In this document: positions 1 to 7,407 of the stretch, in pieces
How the letters are laid out: the number at the start of each line of letters is the position of its first letter
How positions within the stretch are numbered: position 1 is the first letter of the stretch
Assembly: GCA_934692485.1 (NCBI GenBank)
Contig: CAKUTX010000009.1
Coordinates: forward strand, 1-58,890
Length of the DNA: 58,890 nucleotides
Source of the DNA: an uncultured Candidatus Melainabacteria bacterium
Lineage (GTDB): Bacteria > Cyanobacteriota > Vampirovibrionia > Gastranaerophilales > Gastranaerophilaceae
Direction of reading: 5' to 3'
The notes under the pieces: model-generated
Seen by the model: the letters and a program-made list of their open reading frames with translations, nothing else
The model's database searches: none
What the model was told of the DNA's origin: nothing
Position numbers and translations under genes: made by a program

Positions 1-113
1 AGCGCGAGGTGGCTGAGGGCGGAGTGCTTTTGCGGTTGTGCGATTAGCACATTAGCAAAACACGTAGACCCGTTAAATGCCACCGAGCAAGACAGTCCAC
101 TGCGGCCCATATT
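1..113 (+). ncRNA. 3' end of an unidentified structured RNA
   Basis: The first 110 bases are much richer in GC than the surroundings and fold into nested stems: GGTGGC (8-13) with GCCACC (79-84), GTGCTTTTGC (24-33) with GCAAAACAC (55-63), and GTGC (38-41) with GCAC (47-50). A strong terminator follows directly, so this reads as the tail of a plus-strand RNA gene that begins before the window. I could not assign it. RNase P RNA was considered, but its conserved ACAGAA...GGCUUA end is not present as such. Confidence 0.5.
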
Positions 114-143
114 AAAAAAGACTCCTTTAAAGGGGTCTTTTTT
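114..143 (+). terminator. Rho-independent terminator of the upstream RNA
   Basis: Stem AAAAAAGACtCC, loop TTTAAA, stem GGgGTCTTTTTT, ending in a run of six T on the plus strand. It closes the structured RNA at the window start. The A-rich left arm makes it partly symmetrical, so it could also stop minus-strand transcripts. Confidence 0.7.
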
Positions 144-185
144 AATATCTGTCTTTAGTGTAGATTTCAATCAAAGAGCTTTATC

Positions 186-305
186 TTATAGGGCCGCCCT
201 CTAAGTATTCAGTTCGTGGTTATGAGCACTCTGCCGAGCAAAAGGTGACTAAATGTCACGTTTTGCGAGAGGCCTGATAAGGGTGAATTTAGACCTTGCT
301 TTTTT
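186..305 (+). ncRNA. Candidate structured small RNA
   Basis: This gene-free stretch contains nested complementary arms: CCCT (197-200) with AGGG (280-283), TATTCAG (206-212) with CTGATA (274-279), and a strong apical hairpin made of GCAAAA (238-243) and GTGAC (245-249) against GTCAC (255-259) and TTTTGC (261-266). Six T follow at 300-305. The region is clearly richer in GC than its flanks. The rod-with-bulge shape resembles a free-standing small RNA, but I recognise no family and the strand is inferred only from the T run. Confidence 0.35.
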
Positions 306-505
306 AATGCAAATTTTGCTAAAAATAATTTTATGTAATATTTATGGACTGACCTGTTTTGTGTAATTGTTATAATTCAGTCATTCTCTGCAAGATTGGT
401 AAAATTATTTAATATTAAAAATTTAATTAACAATAATACATAAAAAAAGTTTTTTTAATATTTTTAACATATAATATTTGTCAATATAGTAATTGAAGGG
501 ATAAT

Positions 506-1183
506 ATGAAAATCAACGGTATTAATAACAGTTTTTATGGGAATAATGGAAAAGTTAATAATCAACCAAATTTTACTGCATTAAAAAAGATTAATTTTTC
601 ATTAGATTTTAATCCTCAAAAATCACTTGGAGATGCAGAAGTTTTATTGGAATTCAAAAAATCCGAACCACTAAAAAGATTTTTTGAAAAATATGATGGA
701 ATAGCAGATTTTTCTGAGAGTCATTGGTCCTGGATACCACCTTTAGCAACATGGATAAGACAGCGTGCAATCTTAATTATAAAATATAATCCAAATCCTG
801 TAGAAAAAACTATTCAAAAAGAAATAAAAGAGCCTGAAAAAATTATAGAAAAAGAAATAAAAAATAAAGGATTTTTTAATAAAATAAAAAACTGGTTACA
901 AAAAATAGGTAAAGAAGAATATAAAACTCAAAAAATTGAAGCCCCTGTAGATGAAACTACTTTAAAACCTCCAATTGAAGAATTTATAATTACAGATGGT
1001 ATACCCCCTTTGTCAGAGGTAAGCGAATATGAATCTGTAAGTGGTTTAAAATATAACATTAGAAATTTAACTGATGCTGATATAGAATATGAGCTTAGTC
1101 AAGTGAAAGCTAAAAAATTAGAAGAACAACAACAAGCAGAACAATTAAAGAATATTCATGAAGAATTAAAAGATTGGCTATAA
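506..1183 (+). CDS. Hypothetical protein with N-terminal F-x-A motif
   Basis: A 225-residue protein of unknown function. It has no signal peptide or membrane segment. The N-terminus is Asn-rich and contains PNFTALKK followed by INFSLDF, a short F-x-[AG] signature shared with other proteins in this window (those at 1974, 6268 and 54546). The middle (about residues 90-145) is very rich in Lys and Glu, and the last 30 residues (KAKKLEEQQQAEQLKN) look like a charged helix or coiled coil. The start follows GAAGGGATAAT, a good ribosome site. It opens an island of proteins with the same style. I infer a lineage-specific cytosolic or exported protein. Confidence 0.75.
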   Translation: MKINGINNSFYGNNGKVNNQPNFTALKKINFSLDFNPQKSLGDAEVLLEFKKSEPLKRFFEKYDGIADFSESHWSWIPPLATWIRQRAILIIKYNPNPVEKTIQKEIKEPEKIIEKEIKNKGFFNKIKNWLQKIGKEEYKTQKIEAPVDETTLKPPIEEFIITDGIPPLSEVSEYESVSGLKYNIRNLTDADIEYELSQVKAKKLEEQQQAEQLKNIHEELKDWL

Positions 1184-1274
1184 ATTTAATATCTACATTG
1201 AAATGTAAATTTTTACATTTGCAAAACGACTTAATTATTGTTGCGGTTTTGTAATAAAAAATATGCTCATAGGG

Positions 1275-1302
1275 TTGAAAATTGTAAAAAATCGGTTATA
1301 AT
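1275..1302 (+). promoter_or_regulatory. Promoter of the antisense RNA
   Basis: TTGAAA at 1275-1280, a 16-base spacer, and a perfect TATAAT at 1297-1302 on the plus strand. The seventh base after the -10 box is G1309, which is also the first base of the folded RNA described next. Nothing coded on the plus strand starts here, so the promoter serves a non-coding transcript that runs into the small minus-strand gene. Confidence 0.75.
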
Positions 1303-1308
1303 AAGAGA

Positions 1309-1400
1309 GTAGGGAGAGGTCTTTCGACCTCTTGCACAATCCCTACAGTAAACTTGCGATAGTAAGTATCAAATGCCCTAGTACTATTAGGGCATTTTTT
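1309..1400 (+). ncRNA. Candidate antisense antitoxin RNA (type I TA)
   Basis: A compact RNA of about 92 nt. Its 5' end GTAGGGA (1309-1315) pairs perfectly with TCCCTAC (1340-1346) and encloses a second hairpin, GAGGTC-TTTC-GACCTC (1316-1331). It ends in a textbook terminator: AATGCCCTA (1372-1380), seven-base loop, TAGGGCATT (1388-1396), T run to 1400. It is complementary to the last two thirds of the 28-codon membrane-peptide gene on the other strand and to its 3' untranslated region. This is the arrangement known for txpA/RatA and bsrG/SR4 type I systems. No sequence relationship to those RNAs is claimed. Confidence 0.65.
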
Positions 1401-1429
1401 ACTATTACAAGTATTTCTTGTTTCGTCAT
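1343..1429 (-). CDS. 28-residue hydrophobic peptide, candidate type I toxin
   Basis: A very short gene starting MTKQEILVIV and ending TIASLL: four polar or charged residues, then one continuous hydrophobic helix long enough to cross a membrane, interrupted only by KN and GH. Its ATG (1429) is preceded by AAAGGAGG at ideal spacing, one of the best ribosome sites in the window. A structured antisense RNA with its own consensus promoter overlaps its 3' part. Small size, a single membrane helix, strong translation signal and 3' antisense overlap together match type I toxins of the TxpA/holin-like class. Function is inferred; the peptide matches no family I can name. Confidence 0.6.
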   Translation of the reverse strand: MTKQEILVIVKNALIVLGHLILTIASLL

Positions 1430-1439
1430 GGTTTCCTCC

Positions 1440-1530
1440 TTTCTCTACACCTTTGCACAATGGAAGTTTGTCGTGTATGAGTAAAGGTTTCCACCATCTA
1501 GGAATTGCCCTACATGCTGATTGTAGCATA
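1440..1530 (-). promoter_or_regulatory. Promoter and leader of the small membrane peptide
   Basis: On the minus strand TGCTACAAT (extended -10, TACAAT at 1525-1520) lies about 90 bases before the ATG. The resulting leader contains CCTTT (in AAACCTTTACTC), complementary to AAAGG of the ribosome site and to an earlier AAAGG, so the leader could hide the Shine-Dalgarno sequence. Such leader folding is common for type I toxin mRNAs. No good -35 box is visible. Confidence 0.4.
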
Positions 1531-1628
1531 AATTCGCTTAAATTAATAACTAAAGCGGGGATTCCCATAATTGAAAAATTTAAGAAAAATAAAAATATTA
1601 ATTTTCATAATTTAGGATTAAAATTATA

Positions 1629-1724
1629 TTATTCTTTTTGTCTTTGCCAATATTTCATGATACGTTGGTGGTGTTGATTTTGTTTAAATATTTCCTTTTG
1701 CAGCGGTTCAAGTCTTGAAAAATT
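1629..1724 (-). pseudogene. Coding remnant, copy 1 (LQKEIFK...YWQRQK tail)
   Basis: A minus-strand reading frame of about 30 codons bounded by stops, reading LQKEIFK, then QHHQ, then YWQRQK before the stop. Bases 1632-1703 match 4340-4410 closely over about 70 bases, and several differences are synonymous in this frame, which suggests both descend from a coding sequence. No start codon or ribosome site is present, so I treat it as the C-terminal remnant of an unidentified gene. The remaining bases 1730-1970 are very AT-rich and hold only a palindrome. Confidence 0.45.
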
Positions 1725-1818
1725 TTATTAATTAAAACTCTTTTAATAATCTAGTACAATTTTTTTGAGCAACTAACAAAATATCTTTATTTTACTATAT
1801 TTTCATAAAAAAATCAAC

Positions 1819-1840
1819 TTTTTTACCGAGCGGTAAAAAA
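1819..1840. promoter_or_regulatory. Palindrome T6-ACCGAGCGGT-A6, possible operator
   Basis: Six T, ACCGAGCGGT, six A: a near-perfect 22-base palindrome in otherwise featureless AT-rich DNA. ACCG-N2-CGGT is the kind of core bound by dimeric regulators such as TetR-family proteins. No such regulator gene is nearby. It lies about 130 bases before the gene at 1974. A factor-independent stop signal is also possible because both flanks are homopolymeric. Confidence 0.3.
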
Positions 1841-1973
1841 CGAAACAAAAATAACAGATTAGCACATAAATTTCCCGAACAGTAAAATATTTTTCTTAGA
1901 TATTTGTTTAATATTAGCAAATTAATTTTTTAGGGGTTTTCTAATAAATAGAGTATATGGAGATAAATTTGTA

Positions 1974-2696
1974 ATGCAAATATCAAACAACAATAATAAT
2001 CAGAGCTTTAGTGCAAAAATTATATTTAGGGACAAAGGTAATTGTTTTTCTTTAAGACAAAAAATTCAATTAAAATTTATTGCAAAAGGTATTGGAAATA
2101 GTTCAGATAGATTGTATATAGGGACAAGAAAATACGATAATATTAGCGTATATGATTTCAATATGCATTTTCAACGAAAAGATTTGCAAATTTTATCAAA
2201 CATAGATAACAAGAACAGAGAACATGTGTTTTCTCATAAAAATATTCAATATAAAGTAGAAAAAGATACATCAGAAAATTTTTATGATTTACCTAAAAAA
2301 GAGCGTTGGAACAGGTTTAATAATAAAATGTTTGAACAGTTAAAAGATTTTTTGAAAGATTTAAAAACTGTTCAATCGGAAAAATCTTTAATAGATAGTG
2401 GGAAAACTCAAAAAGAGTCAAGAGAAATCTTAAAACAAGAAGCAAAAGAGTTTACAGATTTGAAACGAACATATTATAAAAAGCCATTAATCCAAAAGAT
2501 TAAAGAATTTTTTAAGAATAATAAAAAAACTGTAGAAGAAAAACCAAAGAAACAAGACTCTAAAACTTGTACAAGTCAATCTTATACAGAGCCAGTGTAT
2601 AGTAAATCTTATAAACCGACAGCTCCCGTGACCGTTATGTGTGAAGATGTAAAATCGGGGCTTAGTGATGTTTTTCTATGGTTTTTGAAATATTAG
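1974..2696 (+). CDS. Hypothetical protein with N-terminal F-x-A motif
   Basis: A 240-residue basic protein of unknown function. The N-terminus reads MQISNNNNNQSFSAKI, an Asn-rich stretch followed by the F-x-A motif also seen in the 506 gene and in two minus-strand genes. The rest is Lys-rich and largely helical in character; residues of about 150-190 (FFKNNKKTVEEKPKKQDSK) form a charged linker resembling that of the 506 protein. There is no signal peptide or membrane helix. The upstream GGAGATAAATTTGTA is a plausible ribosome site. Together with 506 and 2811 it forms a run of similar co-directional genes separated by AT-rich gaps. Confidence 0.7.
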   Translation: MQISNNNNNQSFSAKIIFRDKGNCFSLRQKIQLKFIAKGIGNSSDRLYIGTRKYDNISVYDFNMHFQRKDLQILSNIDNKNREHVFSHKNIQYKVEKDTSENFYDLPKKERWNRFNNKMFEQLKDFLKDLKTVQSEKSLIDSGKTQKESREILKQEAKEFTDLKRTYYKKPLIQKIKEFFKNNKKTVEEKPKKQDSKTCTSQSYTEPVYSKSYKPTAPVTVMCEDVKSGLSDVFLWFLKY

Positions 2697-2810
2697 TTTC
2701 CTTATTGAAAGTTGAATTGTAACAATCTTTATTATGTGTTGTTATAAATAGCAATTTTTACGAAGAAAAAGACTTTATATATGTATAGGTTAGGTTTACA
2801 GGGGTTGGTT

Positions 2811-4226
2811 ATGAATAATTTACATTATGATTTTAATAATACAGGCTACAAGATACATTTACCGGTAGTGCCTGATAGTAATGAACAATTAACACGTAAA
2901 ATTGCTGACTATTTAGACAATAAGTTTGGCTTACAACAAAACACTAACAAAGAGTATAGAACTCCCTACTATAAAGTTGGAAGTGGTGGAGAATTAGAGG
3001 GTGGTAAAGGAATAACTTTGTATGGAAAAACTGGTTCCATGCAAGAAATGCAAGAACTTGCACAAGAAATAGAGCAAAAATTTGGAAAAGAGTTGGCAAA
3101 TAATGTTCAAAAGTACAACATTGGATTTGAAGACCCTTTAAAACTATCAAATTCAGTACAAGCAAGATTTGCTGTATATCATCATGGCTACAAAATTCCT
3201 AATACAAATGGTGGTTACAATATACAACAAACTTTGCAAGTATACTGTAATGGCAATCCAAGTGGTGCAGTCCCAACAAGAATATGTACAACAATTGATG
3301 GTACAAAACATGGATTTTCCCGAATTAAAGGGTTAAGTGAAATTGATAAAAAATTTTGGTATGGCGACTCAACGATGTACGCACTTGATAACTTTGGTGA
3401 GTTATTTACAGGTAAAATAGAAAATGGGAAAGTTCCACAGTTTATAATGGACGGATTACCTAAGGAGTATTTACAACATTATAATTTGACTGAAAAAGAT
3501 ATAATTGCAAGAATTAACAATGGTACAAAACAAATCGTAGCAAATATGCTTGAAGATGTTGCAAATAACCCAAACTCAAAAATTCTTGCTGGAAATCCTC
3601 CATGGTTTACAACTCTTGATACAAAAGTAGTTGACGAGGCGAAACAATTATTAGCACAATATGAACCACAAACAGTACAAAAGTTAGAAAAGATGTTACC
3701 ACAGTTGGAACAAAAATGTCCTGCCATATCAGTATTAAAACAAACAACACCATTCTCTCAAATGAAAATTACACCTGTACAAAAAGGAAGTACAACTAAC
3801 CCTTTCAACACAGGAAATCCAGTATCACAAGCAACAAATCCTGTAAACCCAACTGCTAATACTCATAATCCAGTAGGAACACAGAACCCAGTTCAGTCTA
3901 CTCCAAAACCACAATCAACACCTAAACCAAATACAAATGTTGTTGGTAATACACCTAAAGTTGGTTGGTTTGAAAAACTTGGAACGAAAGGTAAAATAGG
4001 AGTTGTAGTAGCAGGAACTGCATTAGTTGCAGGTTCAGTATATGCATTGGCTCATCAAAATACATCAATGAAAAATGAAGTTAAGACAGGCGGAACTTTG
4101 GAAACTCAATTAAGTCAACAAACACAACCTGTTAAGACTTATCAAAATCCATATAATACTAATTTTTGTGGCTATTATAACAATCCTTATTATAACTATC
4201 AAACTAATGGATTAATGAGAATTTAG
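2811..4226 (+). CDS. Hypothetical membrane-anchored protein with Pro/Thr/Asn-rich linker
   Basis: About 471 residues. I prefer the ATG at 2811, preceded by AGGGG six bases away, over the in-frame ATG at 2781, which lacks a ribosome site. An N-terminal globular part (to about residue 320) is followed by a low-complexity linker rich in NP, TP and KP units, a single hydrophobic segment (GVVVAGTALVAGSVYALA) near residue 410, and a Tyr/Asn-rich tail (GYYNNPYYNYQTNG). This suggests a protein tethered in a membrane through a C-terminal helix. I recognise no catalytic motif. It ends 38 bases before the second copy of the coding remnant on the other strand. Confidence 0.75.
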   Translation: MNNLHYDFNNTGYKIHLPVVPDSNEQLTRKIADYLDNKFGLQQNTNKEYRTPYYKVGSGGELEGGKGITLYGKTGSMQEMQELAQEIEQKFGKELANNVQKYNIGFEDPLKLSNSVQARFAVYHHGYKIPNTNGGYNIQQTLQVYCNGNPSGAVPTRICTTIDGTKHGFSRIKGLSEIDKKFWYGDSTMYALDNFGELFTGKIENGKVPQFIMDGLPKEYLQHYNLTEKDIIARINNGTKQIVANMLEDVANNPNSKILAGNPPWFTTLDTKVVDEAKQLLAQYEPQTVQKLEKMLPQLEQKCPAISVLKQTTPFSQMKITPVQKGSTTNPFNTGNPVSQATNPVNPTANTHNPVGTQNPVQSTPKPQSTPKPNTNVVGNTPKVGWFEKLGTKGKIGVVVAGTALVAGSVYALAHQNTSMKNEVKTGGTLETQLSQQTQPVKTYQNPYNTNFCGYYNNPYYNYQTNGLMRI

Positions 4227-4263
4227 TACAATATAATAGGTTTTGCAACTGTTATATAAGGTA

Positions 4264-4410
4264 TTATAATTTTCTAATTTGTTCAATTACTTCCAGTATT
4301 ATATTAAGTGTTTCATTTTGTTTAGTTTTGCCAATCAACACTTTCTGCCTTTGCCAATATTCCATGGTGTGTTGGTGGTGTTGTTTGGGTTTAAATATTT
4401 CCTTTTGCAG
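4264..4410 (-). pseudogene. Coding remnant, copy 2, overlapping the end of the kinase-like gene
   Basis: A 49-codon minus-strand frame without a start: LQKEIFK, QHHQ, YWQRQK, then about 25 further residues ending IRKL. It is offset from the end of the 4391-6268 gene and overlaps its last codons (the gene stops at TAA 4393-4391). It matches the remnant at 1629-1724. Either the kinase-like gene has lost its original C-terminus by a frameshift, or a repeated fragment was copied to both places. The homology begins at the same base, CTGCAAAAGG, in both copies, which favours a copied unit. Confidence 0.4.
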
Positions 4411-6268
4411 TAATCATTGAACTAACTTGACTATCTGCTCCATCCAATGCCATTTTTAACCATGTTTCTTTAGTTCTGCTGTCAGGAAGTTTTTTTACTG
4501 TGTTAACAAAGGCTCCCCTAACGATATTATCAGCGCCATCTAGCAATTTTGTAACTAAATCTGTTAATCGATTATATCCAGGGATGCTTGTTATATTGGT
4601 TGCTAAAAATTCTTTGCAAACTTTATCCGGTACGTCTAATAATTTTTCAAACAATGGGAGCTTAAAATCTTCATTTATAAAAGCAAGTGCCTCGCTAAGG
4701 CCGGTTTTTACTCGAACATCATCACAGGTTAACAGTTTATTAATCCATTTTTGTTGAAGTTCAGGTGTTTCATTAAATAAATCAATTGAACGCGCTAATG
4801 AAGTGTTTATCATAACATCATTTTTTGAAAAGAATTTTTCAAAATACTCATCATAACGGCTACTTCCCATATATTTCATAGAATTTATCAACGCTACACT
4901 TGCATATGGATCGGCATTTTCTGCAAATGTTCTGTAAATATTTACACGATTTGGCATATCTCTGTAATACTGGTTAATATTTCTTGCTAAATATTTAATT
5001 ATTGCAGAATGCTTTGTGTTCATATATTCTTCAAAAAATTTATGCCTCAAATCGTCTGGAATATATTTAATTTCTTTCGCGATAGTTTCTTGTGCCTTGA
5101 TGTCATCAACGTTTGTAGTAAGTTTTTTTATTAAAGGTTTCAACTCGGGCAAATCACTAAAATTTTTGATGTTTTGGATAAGCGCAATATTGACCCTGTG
5201 GCTATTTACGTCGTAACATTTTTGATACATTTCAGCTTGTAATTCTCTTGGCATGTGTTTTATGCTATGAGTAAGTCCTATAGCTTTATCCTTAAATTCA
5301 TCTGAGCCATCATTTGTTGCAATGATTTTATTAAATAACTCAATTTTTTCTTCAGGTGTTTTAGCATATTTTATTGCATAATGAACTTCTTGTGCGGTAT
5401 TATTACCTATAAGGTTTGTAAATGTTTCAAGTCCGCCAAAATCGCAAGCATTTCCATTTATACGATTTTTCGGAAAATCATCCCCATAGCACAAGCCAAT
5501 ATCGCTCAAATCCAGTTTATGTTTAGGAGCTTCGACAGTTGGCGGCAAATAATCGACTGTCATCAAAGCATGTTTTGTGTCACCATAATTATATTTTACA
5601 AACTCTGATTTATCTCCTGCATAATTTGTCACATATTCGGCTAAATTTTGTTCACTATGGTTTCCGTGATTTTGTAAAAAGTTGTTTCTTCGCTTGAATA
5701 ATTTTGTGACAACTCCTGTTGATTTGTCTTCACCAATCCCAATTCTGTATGCCCAAGCTTGAAATCCGTGACCGATATATTTGGCAGATAAAGGAGTTTT
5801 ATCATCTATAATTCCATGTTTTTTGAATAATTTCGTTAAATTTTCGGTTAGGACATCAATATTTGCCCACTCTCTTTCTTTTTCGAAAATTTCTCCAAAC
5901 TCAATAATAAAACTATCTTTATCAAAATTGGCTAAATTTTTTATTCGCCCAATCCATTCTGCTGGCAAACCATTGCCCATAGAAATACCTTCTGCCCCTT
6001 TATGAATTTGAGCTAATTCCGTAACATTTCTTTTAGAATAAATACGTTTACCCATGTCAAATGAGTACTCTGAAATAGCCTTCCAGTCCAATTTTCCCCC
6101 AAAACTAATATTTTTGGAAAAATAATTTGGAGCAACTATTGGCATTTCATATTTATTAGAAAAATTTATTGTGTTAGTTGAATTATTTTGTTGTTTTAAA
6201 TTTTTAACATTCTGCGATTTTTGATATTGAATACCTCTTGTAAAAGGCCCAATTTTTGTTATATTCAT
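4391..6268 (-). CDS. Kinase-like protein with C-terminal helical repeats
   Basis: A 625-residue protein. After an Asn-rich N-terminus with the motif ISFGGKLDW (about 54-62) comes a region resembling a protein-kinase or aminoglycoside-kinase fold: a glycine-type loop YIGHGFQAWAYRI (about 164-176), a lysine in VVTKLFK (189), a catalytic-loop-like YGDDFPKN (D263, N268) and DFGG (276-279). The spacing from N268 to D276 is shorter than in standard kinases, so activity is uncertain. Residues from about 290 to 610 look like repeated pairs of helices of the HEAT type. There is no signal peptide. Kinase plus helical repeats is typical of effector-like proteins, but that role is inference only. Confidence 0.6.
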   Translation of the reverse strand: MNITKIGPFTRGIQYQKSQNVKNLKQQNNSTNTINFSNKYEMPIVAPNYFSKNISFGGKLDWKAISEYSFDMGKRIYSKRNVTELAQIHKGAEGISMGNGLPAEWIGRIKNLANFDKDSFIIEFGEIFEKEREWANIDVLTENLTKLFKKHGIIDDKTPLSAKYIGHGFQAWAYRIGIGEDKSTGVVTKLFKRRNNFLQNHGNHSEQNLAEYVTNYAGDKSEFVKYNYGDTKHALMTVDYLPPTVEAPKHKLDLSDIGLCYGDDFPKNRINGNACDFGGLETFTNLIGNNTAQEVHYAIKYAKTPEEKIELFNKIIATNDGSDEFKDKAIGLTHSIKHMPRELQAEMYQKCYDVNSHRVNIALIQNIKNFSDLPELKPLIKKLTTNVDDIKAQETIAKEIKYIPDDLRHKFFEEYMNTKHSAIIKYLARNINQYYRDMPNRVNIYRTFAENADPYASVALINSMKYMGSSRYDEYFEKFFSKNDVMINTSLARSIDLFNETPELQQKWINKLLTCDDVRVKTGLSEALAFINEDFKLPLFEKLLDVPDKVCKEFLATNITSIPGYNRLTDLVTKLLDGADNIVRGAFVNTVKKLPDSRTKETWLKMALDGADSQVSSMITAKGNI

Positions 6269-6371
6269 TTTTTTGTCCTAAATTAATCCGTTGTTTTTTA
6301 TATTAAAATTCCTAATAAAAAATTTTGCTACCAAATAACAAATAAATGTAATATTTATATTTTTATATATT

Positions 6372-7286
6372 TTAAGCTCTTGGGTGAGCTTGGTTGTATA
6401 CTTCTTTTAGATGTTGAGTAGAAACGTGTGTGTAAATTTGTGTATTTGAAATACTTGCGTGGCCGAGTAGTTCTTGAACTATTCTCAGGTCTGCGCCGTT
6501 TTCGATTAAGTGGGTTGCAAAACTGTGTCTGAAAACGTGAGGTGTAACATGTTTTGGCAAATTTATTTTTTCAACAATTTCGTTAATAACATTTCTGATG
6601 GTGCGCGTTTGAAGTCTGTAACCCGTATTATTTATGAATACAGGAGAATTTTCGTCTTGAGGCGGAACGGGAAATCCTTTTGGAATTAATGGTCTTGCTG
6701 TTTCAATATATCTTTCGAGATAATTTTTCGCCCTGTCTGTAACGAGAATTATGCGCTCTTTTGAACCTTTACCAAATACTCTTATTTCATTGTTTTCAAG
6801 ATTTAAGTCCCCAAAATTTAAGCCTGATAGCTCTGAAATACGCATTCCTGTAGCCCATAAAAGTTCAAGAATTGTCCTGTTTCTGTATCCTGCCGGAGTT
6901 TCTATTTTTGTGTTGTTCAAAATTTGCTCTACTTCATCAGGAGTTAAAAATTTTGGTAGTGATTTTGGACGCTTTGGAGTATTAAGATTTATTGCTGGAT
7001 TTGAGTCAACTTTTTGTTCTCTGTATAAATATTTGTAAAAAGTTCTTAACGAAGCAATTTTTCTTGCAACAGTAGTTTTTTTGTAGTTAAACTTTTGTAT
7101 AAAATGTATATATTCTCTTATTTTTGAAAAATTCACATTTTCACAAGAGTCCTCCCCCATCCATACAATAAAGCTCAAAATGTCTGAGCAATAAGCTTTT
7201 GCGGTATGTTGAGAAAAGTTTTTTTCTGCTATTATATATGATTTGAAATCCTCTAAATCTTGTTTTGAATTTGAATTAATTTCCAT
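6372..7286 (-). CDS. xerD: Tyrosine recombinase XerC/XerD
   Basis: A 304-residue site-specific tyrosine recombinase, the usual Xer length. Residues 1-100 form the core-binding SAM-like domain; the catalytic domain shows R149 (TGMRISEL), K173/K176 (GKGSKER), H250-x-x-R253 (HVFRH), H276 (LLGHAS) and the nucleophile Y285 (QIYTHVS). Xer recombinases resolve chromosome dimers at dif. No integration-associated genes surround it, so I read it as the housekeeping enzyme; it seems to be the only one in the window, and C versus D cannot be decided by eye. The neighbouring accessory island makes an element-borne recombinase an alternative. Confidence 0.88.
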   Translation of the reverse strand: MEINSNSKQDLEDFKSYIIAEKNFSQHTAKAYCSDILSFIVWMGEDSCENVNFSKIREYIHFIQKFNYKKTTVARKIASLRTFYKYLYREQKVDSNPAINLNTPKRPKSLPKFLTPDEVEQILNNTKIETPAGYRNRTILELLWATGMRISELSGLNFGDLNLENNEIRVFGKGSKERIILVTDRAKNYLERYIETARPLIPKGFPVPPQDENSPVFINNTGYRLQTRTIRNVINEIVEKINLPKHVTPHVFRHSFATHLIENGADLRIVQELLGHASISNTQIYTHVSTQHLKEVYNQAHPRA

Positions 7287-7332
7287 TAATTTTATTGCCT
7301 TTTTATATACATTTTCTACTTCATTTATATTA

Positions 7333-7361
7333 TTGCTTTTTTATAAATACTATTATACAAT
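7333..7361 (+). promoter_or_regulatory. Promoter of the TPR protein gene
   Basis: TTGCTT (7333-7338), 17-base spacer, TACAAT (7356-7361), followed 47 bases later by the ATG at 7408 with CAGGAG as ribosome site. Confidence 0.55.
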
Positions 7362-7407
7362 ACTTTTAGAAGAATTGAAATAATTAAATTATCCTGCAGG
7401 AGATAAA

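Noticed and set aside
1..113. RNase P RNA 3' end
   Set aside because: Some general likeness in layout (stem, AGA...AATG, GACAG), but the conserved ACAGAA...GGCUUA end is absent, so the name was not used.
1296..1568. 90-codon minus-strand frame spanning the small peptide locus
   Set aside because: It has no ribosome site, reads through two hairpins and is out of frame with the 28-codon gene, which has a far better translation signal.
6372..7286. Integrase of a genomic island covering 506-6268
   Set aside because: The protein looks like a housekeeping XerC/D, and no attachment-site repeats or mobility genes were found at the island borders.
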